A DNA stretch of 64,000 bases from an uncultured Sulfitobacter sp. GTDB lineage: Bacteria > Pseudomonadota > Alphaproteobacteria > Rhodobacterales > Rhodobacteraceae. Under the pieces are notes generated by a model. That model was not told the origin of the DNA. It searched no databases and worked only from the letters and a program-made list of their open reading frames with translations. Shown one piece after another: positions 17,998 through 26,172 of the stretch. Location of the stretch: the NCBI RefSeq assembly GCF_947502895.1, contig NZ_CANNBM010000003.1, forward strand, positions 248,001-312,000, in the 5' to 3' direction. The translations under genes were made by a program, and so were the position numbers. Numbering within the stretch: position 1 is the first letter of the stretch; every line of letters starts with the position of its first letter.

Positions 17998-18399
17998 TCA
18001 CTTTTCTCTCAACAACGAGCCGATGCGGCTCGATTTTTGAATCTCTTTGCGCCCTACCGCGCAATAACTCTGCGGGTCAGATGCCACAACCCCATGACGG
18101 CGCAAATATGCCTCGCCTTTGGCACGCATTCGCGCCTTCTCGGCCTCCGAGTCGCCATAGGCTTTGATCTCGGCATCGGTAAACCCCAGCGCCTTCGCCT
18201 CGGCACGGGTCTTTCGGTAGAGGTTCAGCGCCCTGACCACCCGTGCAGAGATTTCAGGACACTCCTTACGGATCTTGTCAGCCACCGCCACGTCAAACAC
18301 CGCGTCATCTATCGATTTCACATCGCGCAGCTTTTGCTGTGCCGCAACCGATCCCGCCGACAACACGACAATACCCAAAACTAGAAACAAATGGCGCAT
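17998..18399 (-). CDS. DUF5333-like secreted protein in the nuo operon
   Basis: A 133-residue protein with an N-terminal signal peptide (MRHLFLVLGIVVLSAGSVAA, cleavage after the second Ala of VAA). The mature part is helical and charged, with Cys residues in RKECPEIS and QSYCAVG that could pair. I chose the ATG at 18399 because AGGAG lies eight bases upstream and the signal peptide begins there; the in-frame extension to 18438 lacks support. It is next to nuoG with a four-base gap. Periplasmic, function unknown. Confidence 0.7.
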   Translation of the reverse strand: MRHLFLVLGIVVLSAGSVAAQQKLRDVKSIDDAVFDVAVADKIRKECPEISARVVRALNLYRKTRAEAKALGFTDAEIKAYGDSEAEKARMRAKGEAYLRRHGVVASDPQSYCAVGRKEIQKSSRIGSLLREK

Positions 18400-18512
18400 G
18401 TGTTTTCTCCTCAGATGCATATGGGCGCATAAACCCATGATCGCACTTGGGGTCTGTTCCCTATGTTATGCAATAACAGCGCAGTCTGGCGAGGATTTGC
18501 GCTGCCTTTTCG
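18400..18512 (-). promoter_or_regulatory. Spacer with a 15-bp palindrome upstream of the nuoG block
   Basis: This is one of the few sizeable gaps inside the nuo unit. It holds a perfect inverted repeat TGTTAT-GCA-ATAACA (18464-18478) and an ATGGG/CCCAT repeat (18422-18438 region). They could be a protein-binding site for an internal promoter reading into DUF5333 and nuoG, but no convincing -35/-10 pair is seen. Confidence 0.3.
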
Positions 18513-18845
18513 CTATCTTGAGGCAGGGCAACGCCCTGCCAGTGTCAGTGTATCATTTTCGATATTCAATTGCCCCTCGGGCGCGTCCGGTCCGGCCGTC
18601 CAGATGATGTCGGAACTGCCGAACAAATTCACGCAATGAACAACTGCTTCGTACCGACCAGCCTCGCGCGCACCTGTCAGCGACTTTGATACAGGCCGCA
18701 CCGTTACCGTGAACTGGTCCAACTGCCGTTCAACTTTGCGTAGTTTCGCATTATAGAACTGGCCATCAAAGAAGATCCGGTCCTCTGCCGAGGTGCAGGC
18801 ACCCAGCAGCCCCGCGCACAGCACAATCCCTGTCCAATTCTTCAT
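18513..18845 (-). CDS. Small lipoprotein in the nuo operon
   Basis: A 110-residue protein with signal peptide and lipobox LGAC (MKNWTGIVLCAGLLGACTS). The ATG at 18845 is preceded by GGAG at eight bases and is preferred to one four codons upstream. The mature domain has a cysteine in VVHCVNLFG and one in the C-terminal GRCPASR that may pair. No known domain recognised; roseobacter-type small exported protein. Confidence 0.65.
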   Translation of the reverse strand: MKNWTGIVLCAGLLGACTSAEDRIFFDGQFYNAKLRKVERQLDQFTVTVRPVSKSLTGAREAGRYEAVVHCVNLFGSSDIIWTAGPDAPEGQLNIENDTLTLAGRCPASR

Positions 18846-18937
18846 TACCGTCTCCATGCACACGCGATAGCGCGGCTCATTACGCGTCTTTGCCCCGTTA
18901 TTGCGCAATTCATCGGTCAGGGCCAGTGCTTCTTGCG

Positions 18938-19177
18938 TCATCCGCGTTTGCGCATCCGCAAGGGCGCTACCCCGTCCAAAGCCTTGCGCAGAAACGCAAT
19001 CGCCAGATTCGCACCAACATAAACCATGCCCAACGTCGGAAGATATATCCACGGGGTTACAATCCCGTATGTCACCGCCGCATAGGTCGCCCAAGCGGGT
19101 GCCGCAAAGACACCAATCGTCAAAAGGCATGCACCAAAGCTGAGCAGGCCGTCCCAGATGTTCTTAAAGAATCCCAT
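18938..19177 (-). CDS. Small two- or three-helix membrane protein
   Basis: A 79-residue hydrophobic protein starting MGFFKNIWDGLLSFGACLL, with helices at about residues 10-30 and 33-55 and a basic tail (RMRKRG). The ATG has GGGGGGA upstream; a longer in-frame reading to 19234 lacks a ribosome site. It lies between a MAPEG-like gene and a lipoprotein gene on the nuo strand. No family recognised. Confidence 0.55.
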   Translation of the reverse strand: MGFFKNIWDGLLSFGACLLTIGVFAAPAWATYAAVTYGIVTPWIYLPTLGMVYVGANLAIAFLRKALDGVAPLRMRKRG

Positions 19178-19263
19178 GATTCCCCCCGTCCCGACTGCAT
19201 ACTGCCTTGGCATGAATGCCCGTACGCCGAACACAGCGCACTACGGATGCACCCGATCCGCAA

Positions 19264-19671
19264 TCAGAAAACAGCCCGAAGGACGCTAATGACCAGCCCC
19301 AGAATACTGATCAACCCGATCAGAAAAAACACCGAACGCGCGGGCTGGTTCTCGGTTTTGATATGCACAAAGGCCATGCCGATCCGCGCCAGCAGGTAGA
19401 CGCTGGCGAACAGGTTCACCATGAAGGGCGATGCACCGCTCAGGATCGCAGCCAGCGTAACCGCAACAAATGGTCCGCCCCCTTCAACCGCGTTCATGAA
19501 CGCCCGCTCGCGCCGGTAGACGGGATCGCTGTAGTCACGCTTGGGCTTGCCACACTCGCAGCGTGCCTCGGCTGTGCGCCCGACCGTCGATAGCATCGAC
19601 AAGACACAAACCAAAACAGCCCAAAGTGCCAAGGCAGCCAGTGCGTGGGCGTAAGGGTCAAAAATTTCCAT
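19264..19671 (-). CDS. MAPEG-family membrane protein
   Basis: A 135-residue integral membrane protein with four hydrophobic helices and the MAPEG-like core RRERAFMNAVEGGGPFVAVT plus YLLARIGMAFVHI. MAPEG proteins act on lipophilic substrates or glutathione; this bacterial type is uncharacterised. A cytoplasmic loop carries a CEC motif (residues 38-40). It is 11 bases downstream of nuoF on the same strand, so it is likely made with complex I. Confidence 0.75.
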   Translation of the reverse strand: MEIFDPYAHALAALALWAVLVCVLSMLSTVGRTAEARCECGKPKRDYSDPVYRRERAFMNAVEGGGPFVAVTLAAILSGASPFMVNLFASVYLLARIGMAFVHIKTENQPARSVFFLIGLISILGLVISVLRAVF

Positions 19672-19682
19672 TCTGGACTACT

Positions 19683-20990
19683 CTACTCTGCTGCAACGGG
19701 CGTTACGGTGCCGCCCCGTTTGTGGGCAATGCGTTCTTCAATATCGCCACGGAAATGGCGGATAAGACCCTGAATAGGCCAAGCCGCCGCATCGCCGAGC
19801 GCGCAAATCGTATGGCCCTCAACCTGCTTGGTCACATCCAGCAGCATGTCGATTTCTTCTGGCTCCGCATCGCCTTTGACCAGACGGTCCATGACACGCA
19901 TCATCCAGCCCGTGCCTTCGCGGCAGGGCGTGCACTGGCCGCAAGATTCGTGCTTGTAGAATTTCGCCAGACGCCAGATCGCTTTGATCACGTCTGTCTG
20001 CTGATCCATCACAATCACCGCAGCCGTGCCAAGGCCCGACTGCAATTCATTGCGCAGATAGTCGAAATCCATCGTCGCTTCGCGCATCGCTTTGCCCGGC
20101 ACCATCGGCACGGACGATCCACCCGGGATCACAGCCTTGAGGTTGTCCCAGCCGCCACGAATACCGCCGCAGTGTTTCTCGATCAGCTCCTCGAACGAGA
20201 TGCTCATCGCCTCTTCGACAACGCAAGGGTTGTTCACATGGCCCGAAATCGCAAACAGCTTGGTGCCCGCATTGTTCGGACGACCAAAGCCTGCAAACCA
20301 TCCACCGCCACGGCGCAGAATTGTCGGCACAACGGCAATTGATTCCACGTTGTTCACGGTTGTCGGACAGCCGTACAGGCCGGCCCCCGCAGGGAACGGC
20401 GGCTTCATCCGCGGCATACCCTTTTTACCTTCCAGCGATTCCAGCAGCGCCGTCTCTTCGCCGCAAATATACGCCCCTGCCCCATGGTGCAGGTAAATGT
20501 CGAAATCCCATCCCGACTTGGCCGCGTTTTTACCGACCAAACCCGCGTCATATGCCTCGTCAATCGCGGCTTGCAGGGCCTCTTTCTCGCGGATGTACTC
20601 ACCGCGGATATAAATATAGCAAGCATTGGCATTCATCGCGAAGCTGGCAATCAGGCAGCCCTCGATAAGCGTGTGCGGATCATGGCGCATGATTTCGCGG
20701 TCTTTGCAGGTACCGGGTTCGGATTCATCCGCGTTGACCACCAGATAGCTGGGGCGACCATCGGACTCCTTGGGCATAAACGACCACTTGAGCCCTGTCG
20801 GGAAACCCGCGCCCCCGCGCCCGCGCAGTCCGCTTGCCTTCATCTCGTCGATGATCCAGTCGCGGCCCTTTTTGATGATTGCCGCCGTTCCATCCCAATG
20901 GCCGCGCTGTTGCGCGCCCTTCAGGGTGCGGTCATGCATCCCGTAGATGTTGGTGAAAATACGGTCTTTGTCCTGCAACATGCTGCTCAT
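19683..20990 (-). CDS. nuoF: NADH-quinone oxidoreductase subunit F
   Basis: NADH- and FMN-binding subunit of complex I, 435 residues. The nucleotide-binding glycine loop GRGGAGFPTG is at residues 57-66, and the N3 4Fe-4S ligands are in ESCGQCTPC plus a C-terminal Cys in GHTICALGD. I start it at the ATG at 20990 (MSSMLQDKDR), which overlaps the upstream stop as ATGA; the ATG at 20981 is an alternative that fits homologues equally well. Confidence 0.95.
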   Translation of the reverse strand: MSSMLQDKDRIFTNIYGMHDRTLKGAQQRGHWDGTAAIIKKGRDWIIDEMKASGLRGRGGAGFPTGLKWSFMPKESDGRPSYLVVNADESEPGTCKDREIMRHDPHTLIEGCLIASFAMNANACYIYIRGEYIREKEALQAAIDEAYDAGLVGKNAAKSGWDFDIYLHHGAGAYICGEETALLESLEGKKGMPRMKPPFPAGAGLYGCPTTVNNVESIAVVPTILRRGGGWFAGFGRPNNAGTKLFAISGHVNNPCVVEEAMSISFEELIEKHCGGIRGGWDNLKAVIPGGSSVPMVPGKAMREATMDFDYLRNELQSGLGTAAVIVMDQQTDVIKAIWRLAKFYKHESCGQCTPCREGTGWMMRVMDRLVKGDAEPEEIDMLLDVTKQVEGHTICALGDAAAWPIQGLIRHFRGDIEERIAHKRGGTVTPVAAE

Positions 20991-21211
20991 CCGTCTCTTT
21001 CCGATTGGCGCGCACGCCACATTCGATACGCTTGTATAAAGACCCACAAAAACACGGCAGCAATGCCAAGCTCCAGCAGGCCCATTGTCTGATTGGACCA
21101 TCCATAGATGGTCCCAGCGGCCTCAATCCCGATAAAGGCGATGGCCGCCACTACACTTACCAGTGCTAGGCGCCGCCCGTCACGTGACAGTTTGTCGTCA
21201 TTCTGCGTCAC
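20987..21211 (-). CDS. DUF5337-like small membrane protein
   Basis: A 74-residue protein with a charged N-terminus, two hydrophobic helices (about residues 16-37 and 43-63) and a basic C-terminus (YRMWRARQSERDG). It resembles the small DUF5337 proteins found in Rhodobacterales nuo operons. Its stop overlaps the nuoF start by ATGA, so the two are translationally coupled. Function unknown; an accessory role in complex I assembly or stability is only inferred from position. Confidence 0.65.
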   Translation of the reverse strand: MTQNDDKLSRDGRRLALVSVVAAIAFIGIEAAGTIYGWSNQTMGLLELGIAAVFLWVFIQAYRMWRARQSERDG

Positions 21212-21226
21212 GGACGGCCCCTAACT

Positions 21227-22144
21227 TCAGGTTTTCTTCTTCTTCGAGAACTCTGTCTCTCCGCCTTCAGCCAGAATTTTGGCCTGGGACATCCAGTCAT
21301 CCCGCTCGATCCGGCCCTTGAAGCGCAGACGCGCATCGACCCATTCGATGTCTGCTTTCTGGAACTTGGCCACTTGATCAAAGTGGTAGATGCCCAGATC
21401 GTTCAGCGTGCCTTCCAGCTTAGGGCCGACACCGCTTATCAATTTCAGATCATCCTTGCCTTCGGGCCGTGCGGCACTCAGCATCAGTGCGGGCGTCTCA
21501 TCACCGCCGGCAGCAGCAGACGCTGGATCAGCGGCCTTCGCCTTTGCAGAAGCTTTTTTGGCAGGTGCCGCCTTCGCAGCAGGCGCCGGATCAGCGCCCT
21601 TCGCCGGTGCAGAGGCTTTTTTGGCAGGTGCCGCTTTTGCAGCAGGCGCCGCATTGCCTTCAACAGCCGCGTCGCCCTCGTACTTCCACTCGCCCTTGCG
21701 GCTTGCCAGTTCTTCCTGACCCGCAAGCGGCTTGGATGGCTGAACACTAAACGCCGTCGAAGGTGTCGTGTTCGCACTATCAGCCGAAGCAGTGGTTGTT
21801 GACGCGGCAGGTGCAGCGGCAGCGGCAGCCGCCGAAGCAGGCGCAGCGGCAGCTGTTCCCAGTGTTGATGCAACACGGGCGGCCTTACGCTCCGCCGCTT
21901 CCGCCGCATACCGCGTGGCAGGCTTGTCTTCCGATGCCAGATCAGCGGCGGCAGTCTGCGTGCGACATACCGTCAAACTCAGCACCAAACCCAACACAGT
22001 ACCGATCAAACCACCTGTGAAGATCGCCTGAAGTGCACCAAAATCGGCCATCCAGTACAGCAGCACCATCGCCAAAAAGCCCACGAATGCCGCGATCCCC
22101 CAACAGGTGATCATGCATTCCATGTTGTTATTTTTCGAAGCCAT
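21227..22144 (-). CDS. Membrane-anchored helix-hairpin-helix protein next to nuoE
   Basis: A 305-residue protein with two N-terminal membrane helices (about residues 10-28 and 34-58), a long Ala/Lys/Pro linker (about 65-215) and a C-terminal domain with the motif LKLISGVGPKLEGTLNDLGI. This is the same domain as at the end of NuoE, a helix-hairpin-helix type usually annotated as COG3743-like. The linker contains a 21-residue tandem repeat. The domain class often binds nucleic acid, but here its neighbours are all complex I genes, so an assembly or tethering role is as likely. Confidence 0.7.
   Translation of the reverse strand: MASKNNNMECMITCWGIAAFVGFLAMVLLYWMADFGALQAIFTGGLIGTVLGLVLSLTVCRTQTAAADLASEDKPATRYAAEAAERKAARVASTLGTAAAAPASAAAAAAAPAASTTTASADSANTTPSTAFSVQPSKPLAGQEELASRKGEWKYEGDAAVEGNAAPAAKAAPAKKASAPAKGADPAPAAKAAPAKKASAKAKAADPASAAAGGDETPALMLSAARPEGKDDLKLISGVGPKLEGTLNDLGIYHFDQVAKFQKADIEWVDARLRFKGRIERDDWMSQAKILAEGGETEFSKKKKT
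21524..21652 (-). repeat. 63-bp tandem repeat inside the linker of the HhH protein
   Basis: Two near-identical copies with a 63-bp period; for example AGAAGCTTTTTTGGCAGGTG begins at 21548 and AGAGGCTTTTTTGGCAGGTG at 21611. They encode the 21-residue unit containing AAKAAPAKKASA. In-frame, so copy number changes only the linker length. Confidence 0.8.
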
Positions 22145-22178
22145 ATCCTAGTCTATCCCCCATGGATTGTTTCGGGCG

Positions 22179-23384
22179 TTAGTCGTAACGACCGTCTTTG
22201 CTCGCCTTCGCGGAGAATTCAGTCGCCTCTCCGCGTGCCAGCTTTCCTGCCTGTTCAACCCAATTGTCGCGCGATGCGCGGCCCTTAAACCCTTCGAGGT
22301 TCTGATCAACCCAAGCAAGCTCATCTTGCCCCCATTTTGCAATTTGGTCAAAATGGAAAAAACCCAAAGAATTCACCGTCTTTTCAAGCTTGGGACCAAT
22401 TCCCTTGATTAGCTTGAGATCATCCGCACCCGACTTGCGAGGCGCGCTCATTGTGCGCGGCTTTTTCCCTTTGCCTGCAACGGCTTCCTTGGCAGGCGCA
22501 GGGCTGGCAGTTGCGGCCTTCGGGGCCACTGTGCCGCGCGCTGGTTTTGCTTTGGCCACGACCTCGGGGGCTTCACCTGCTACTTCCGACACTTTGTCAG
22601 AGGCAACACCCCTGCCCCGCGCCGCGGCGGACTTGGCAGGTTTTTTACCGGTATTAGCCGCTTTTCCTTGCCCTGACTTGCCTTGCCACGGTGCAAGCAG
22701 CGGCACTTCGGTCCCGTCAATCCGCTTAACCGTATCTCCAATATCTGTCGCCAACTGGGCGCTCGCGTTGAATCGGGTCTTACCGCTATCATATTCGGTC
22801 AGCGACGTAAGGCCGCTCAACGGCTCCGAGGCATAGCGACCATTTTGGGGCCCGGGCGTGGGCACCTCGCCACGCGCCAGCTCGTCCAGCATGGCCGTGA
22901 AACGCTCTGCTGTGAGGTCTTCGTAATAATCCTTGCCGATCTGTGCCATCGGCGCGTTGGAACACGCCCCCAGACATTCAACCTCTTCCCAGGAAAACTT
23001 GCCATCAGCCGAGATTTCATGCGGGTTCTTCGCGATTTTCTCTTTGCACACCCCGATCAGGTCTTCCGCACCGCAAATCATGCAGGACGTCGTGCCGCAG
23101 ACCTGAATATGCGCAACGGATCCAACGGGTTGCAGCTGAAACATAAAGTAGAATGTCGCCACTTCCAGCCCACGAATATAGGCCAGACCCAGCATCTCGC
23201 TGACATGCTCGATCGCAGGACGGGACAACCAGCCCTCTTGCTCTTGGGCGCGCCACAGCAGCGGGATAATCGCGCTGGCCTGACGCCCTTCCGGATATTT
23301 GGTAATCTGCGCTTCGGCCCATGCCTGATTGGCAGGGGTAAAGGCAAAGGCTTCGGGTTGGTCGGGGTGCAGTCTACGCAGCAT
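22179..23384 (-). CDS. nuoE: NADH-quinone oxidoreductase subunit E with C-terminal HhH extension
   Basis: Thioredoxin-like subunit carrying the N1a 2Fe-2S cluster: Cys96, Cys101, Cys137 and Cys141 are in place. The normal domain ends near residue 190; the protein goes on to 401, through an Ala/Lys/Pro linker to a helix-hairpin-helix domain (about 325-401, motif LKLIKGIGPKLEKTVNSLG). The E. coli protein has 166 residues; extended forms are known in Rhodobacter. The extension is a paralogue of the neighbouring gene's C-terminus. Confidence 0.95.
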   Translation of the reverse strand: MLRRLHPDQPEAFAFTPANQAWAEAQITKYPEGRQASAIIPLLWRAQEQEGWLSRPAIEHVSEMLGLAYIRGLEVATFYFMFQLQPVGSVAHIQVCGTTSCMICGAEDLIGVCKEKIAKNPHEISADGKFSWEEVECLGACSNAPMAQIGKDYYEDLTAERFTAMLDELARGEVPTPGPQNGRYASEPLSGLTSLTEYDSGKTRFNASAQLATDIGDTVKRIDGTEVPLLAPWQGKSGQGKAANTGKKPAKSAAARGRGVASDKVSEVAGEAPEVVAKAKPARGTVAPKAATASPAPAKEAVAGKGKKPRTMSAPRKSGADDLKLIKGIGPKLEKTVNSLGFFHFDQIAKWGQDELAWVDQNLEGFKGRASRDNWVEQAGKLARGEATEFSAKASKDGRYD

Positions 23385-23402
23385 AAATTTGTCCTTGTCG
23401 CC

Positions 23403-23663
23403 TTAGCTTTTGCACGCAGGGGGCAGCAGCAGCAGCGTTTCTTCATCAGCGGCGAATTTGGCAATGCCTTCCGCCATCATTTCCCGCGACAGCGCTATCG
23501 CTGTCGCCCGATCTATCTCCAACGCGGGCATCTGAACTTCGGCTTGGGCCGAGGTCATCATACATCCGTTGGCGTTCATCGCTTCAATCAACGCAGCCTT
23601 CTTATCAGATGCCAACGCCATGGGCGCGGACATCAGAACCACAAGCGCCGCGAGCCGGATCAC
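23403..23663 (-). CDS. Small exported protein between nuoD and nuoE
   Basis: An 86-residue protein with a signal peptide (cleavage likely after MALA) and a mature part of about 68 residues with two cysteines (Cys34 and Cys84) that could form a disulfide in the periplasm. It begins with GTG overlapping the nuoD stop as GTGA, strong evidence that it is translated with nuoD. No family recognised. Confidence 0.65.
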   Translation of the reverse strand: MIRLAALVVLMSAPMALASDKKAALIEAMNANGCMMTSAQAEVQMPALEIDRATAIALSREMMAEGIAKFAADEETLLLLPPACKS

Positions 23664-24883
23664 CTGTCCACCTCACCAAACACGATATCCATCGTGCCGA
23701 TGATTGCCGCCACATCGGCCAGCTGGTGGCCCTTGGCCAGATAATCCATCGCTTGCAAGTGCAGATAACCCGGTGCACGCAGCTTGGCGCGATATGGTTT
23801 GTTTGTACCATCGGCCACCAGATACACCCCGAACTCGCCCTTGGGCGCTTCCACAGCGGCGTAAACCTCCCCTGCAGGGACGTGGAACCCTTCGGTGTAG
23901 AGCTTGAAATGGTGGATCAGGCTTTCCATGTTTTGCTTCATGTCCGTGCGCTTGGGCGGCGTGATCTTGCCACGGGCAAGGATATCGCCCTTCCCTTCGG
24001 GTGCGCGCAACTTTTCAATCGCCTGCAACATGATGCTGGCCGACTGGCGCATTTCTTCCATGCGCACCAGATAGCGGTCATAGCAATCGCCGTTCACGCC
24101 TGTCGGGATCTGGAAGTCAAACTCGTCATAGCACTCATAGGGCTGCGCACGGCGCAAATCCCACGCAAGGCCAGAGCCGCGGACCATCACACCAGAGAAA
24201 CCCCAGTCCTGAATGTCCTGCTCGGATACCACACCAATATCGACGTTACGCTGTTTGAAAATACGGTTCTCCGTAAGCAGCGTGTCGATATCGACCATAA
24301 ACCCGCTCAGGAATTTATGTGTCCAAGTCTCGATATCGTTGAGCAGCGCTTCGGGCAGGTCCTGATGCACACCACCGGGACGGAAATAGGCCGCGTGCAG
24401 ACGCGCACCACAGGCACGCTCATAGAAGATCATCAAATCTTCACGCTCTTCAAAACCCCATAGCGGCGGGGTCAGCGCGCCGACGTCCATCGCCTGCGTA
24501 GTCACGTTCAGCAGGTGCGACAGAATACGCCCGATCTCGGAGTAAAGCACACGGATCAGCGAAGCGCGGCGCGGCACTTCAACACCCGTCAGGCGTTCAA
24601 TAGCCAAGCACCAAGCATGCTCTTGGTTCATCGGGGCCACATAATCCAACCGATCGAAATACGGCAGGTTTTGCAGGTACGTCCGGCTCTCCATGAGCTT
24701 TTCTGTACCACGGTGCAGCAAGCCGATGTGCGGGTCACACCGCTCCACAATCTCGCCGTCCAATTCCAGCACCAGACGCAAAACGCCGTGGGCCGCAGGG
24801 TGCTGCGGGCCAAAGTTGATGTTGAAATTGCGGATTTTCTGTTCGCCCGTCAGGGCGTCTTCGAAACCTTTGGTGCCGTCCAT
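23660..24883 (-). CDS. nuoD: NADH-quinone oxidoreductase subunit D
   Basis: 49-kDa-type subunit lining the quinone-binding cavity, 407 residues, related to the large subunit of NiFe hydrogenases. The signature FNINFGPQHPAAHGVLR with the quinone-site histidines, and GLLHRGTEKLME follow each other near the N-terminus. The ATG overlaps the stop of the upstream micro-ORF as TGATG. Confidence 0.97.
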   Translation of the reverse strand: MDGTKGFEDALTGEQKIRNFNINFGPQHPAAHGVLRLVLELDGEIVERCDPHIGLLHRGTEKLMESRTYLQNLPYFDRLDYVAPMNQEHAWCLAIERLTGVEVPRRASLIRVLYSEIGRILSHLLNVTTQAMDVGALTPPLWGFEEREDLMIFYERACGARLHAAYFRPGGVHQDLPEALLNDIETWTHKFLSGFMVDIDTLLTENRIFKQRNVDIGVVSEQDIQDWGFSGVMVRGSGLAWDLRRAQPYECYDEFDFQIPTGVNGDCYDRYLVRMEEMRQSASIMLQAIEKLRAPEGKGDILARGKITPPKRTDMKQNMESLIHHFKLYTEGFHVPAGEVYAAVEAPKGEFGVYLVADGTNKPYRAKLRAPGYLHLQAMDYLAKGHQLADVAAIIGTMDIVFGEVDR

Positions 24884-24987
24884 CAGATCTGCTCCAAATT
24901 TGTTTTACGTGCTTTACGCACCATCCAGACCGGCACCGCAAACGGCCCCAATACTGCAAGCTCTACTGCGCGCAAAATTATCTTCAC
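24883..24987 (-). CDS. Predicted 34-residue single-helix membrane micro-protein between nuoC and nuoD
   Basis: The spacer between nuoC and nuoD is exactly one small open frame. It starts with GTG (24987-24985) overlapping the nuoC stop as GTGA, and its TGA (24885-24883) overlaps the nuoD ATG as TGATG. The product begins MKIILRAVELAVLGP, continues FAVPVWMVRK and ends ARKTNLEQI: one hydrophobic helix (about residues 3-22) followed by a basic tail, suggesting an N-out or N-in single-pass inner-membrane peptide. The double stop/start overlap is hard to explain unless it is translated. No family recognised. Confidence 0.6.
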   Translation of the reverse strand: MKIILRAVELAVLGPFAVPVWMVRKARKTNLEQI

Positions 24988-25592
24988 TTCGCCGCCTCGG
25001 TCTTCTCGTCACCGGGCAGGATATACTCGGCCCCTTCCCACGGTGACATGAAATCAAACTGGCGGTATTCCTGAACAAGGCTCACAGGTTCATACACAAC
25101 CCGCTTTTCCGCCTCATCATAGCGCACTTCGGTGTAACCTGTGGTCGGGAAATCCTTGCGCAGCGGATAACCGCGGAAACCGTAATCCGTCAGCAAGCGG
25201 CGTAAATCGGGGTGACCCGAAAACAGGATGCCGAACATGTCGAACACTTCACGCTCGAACCAGTTGGCCGAGGGGTGGATCGCCACCAGCGAGGGGACCA
25301 TGTCCTCCTCACGCACGGCCACACGAATGCGGATGCGCTGGTTCTGGTACATCGACAGGAAATGGTAGACGACATCAAACCGCTTGGCGCGGCCCGTGTA
25401 ATCTACTGCTGTGATATCAACGAGCGAAGAGAAGCGGCAGGTCGCGTCCGACTTCAGAAACTCGACCAGACCCGCAATATTCGCCAGCGTCACGTCAAGG
25501 TTCAACTCTCCGTGGGCTATATCCCATCCCAACACACAATCAGGGCGTTTGGCTTCGATATACCCACCCAGTTCCGTCAGTGCATCGCTCAT
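24984..25592 (-). CDS. nuoC: NADH-quinone oxidoreductase subunit C
   Basis: 30-kDa-type peripheral-arm subunit, 202 residues, separate from nuoD (they are fused in E. coli). The signature ERIVFDMFGI-like stretch is seen as FEREVFDMFGILFSGHPDLR, followed by LLTDYGFRGYPLRKDFP. An AAGGA ribosome site lies eight bases before the ATG. The last bases overlap the GTG of the micro-ORF. Confidence 0.96.
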   Translation of the reverse strand: MSDALTELGGYIEAKRPDCVLGWDIAHGELNLDVTLANIAGLVEFLKSDATCRFSSLVDITAVDYTGRAKRFDVVYHFLSMYQNQRIRIRVAVREEDMVPSLVAIHPSANWFEREVFDMFGILFSGHPDLRRLLTDYGFRGYPLRKDFPTTGYTEVRYDEAEKRVVYEPVSLVQEYRQFDFMSPWEGAEYILPGDEKTEAAK

Positions 25593-25632
25593 CTTTGAGT
25601 CCTTTCAAGAGTGCGGTTCATGGCAGGACCAC

Positions 25633-26172
25633 TCATCGCACGATCGTCCCTGTCCGGCGCATCTTACGCTGAAGCTGCATGATGCCGTACAACAGCGCCT
25701 CCGCCGTGGGCGGGCAGCCGGGCACATAGATATCTACAGGCACAATCCGGTCACAGCCGCGCACAACACTGTAGCTATAGTGGTAATATCCGCCACCATT
25801 CGCACAGGACCCCATCGAGATCACATAGCGCGGCTCTGGCATTTGGTCGTAGACCTTACGCAGCGCGGGCGCCATTTTGTTGGTCAGCGTACCGGCCACG
25901 ATCATCAGGTCCGACTGGCGCGGGGAGGCACGTGGCGCTGTGCCAAACCGCTCAAGATCATAGCGCGGCATGGACGTGTGCATCATCTCGACCGCGCAAC
26001 AGGCCAGACCAAAGGTCATCCAGTGCAACGAGCCTGTGCGCGCCCAGTTGATCAAATCCTCGGTCGAGGTCAGCAAAAAGCCCTTGTCCTGCAACGAAGC
26101 ATTGAGGTTTTGCGTGGCCACATCGCGGTCCATCCCCGCCGTCGCCGTCGAATTCGTAGACGTTACTGCCAT
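25633..26172 (-). CDS. nuoB: NADH-quinone oxidoreductase subunit B
   Basis: Carries cluster N2, the last electron carrier before quinone. The four ligands Cys58-Cys59 (GLACCAVEMM), Cys123 (GSCANGG) and Cys153 (PGCPP) are intact in the 179-residue product. The ATG at 26172 overlaps the nuoA end by ten bases; an ATG seven codons upstream is less likely. The N-terminal 25 residues are variable as in relatives. Confidence 0.96.
   Translation of the reverse strand: MAVTSTNSTATAGMDRDVATQNLNASLQDKGFLLTSTEDLINWARTGSLHWMTFGLACCAVEMMHTSMPRYDLERFGTAPRASPRQSDLMIVAGTLTNKMAPALRKVYDQMPEPRYVISMGSCANGGGYYHYSYSVVRGCDRIVPVDIYVPGCPPTAEALLYGIMQLQRKMRRTGTIVR

Noticed and set aside
18522..18540. GGCAGGGC/GCCCTGCC hairpin as a terminator
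   Set aside because: It lies within the last codons of the lipoprotein gene and has no T-tract in the direction of transcription; transcription probably continues to DUF5333 and nuoG.
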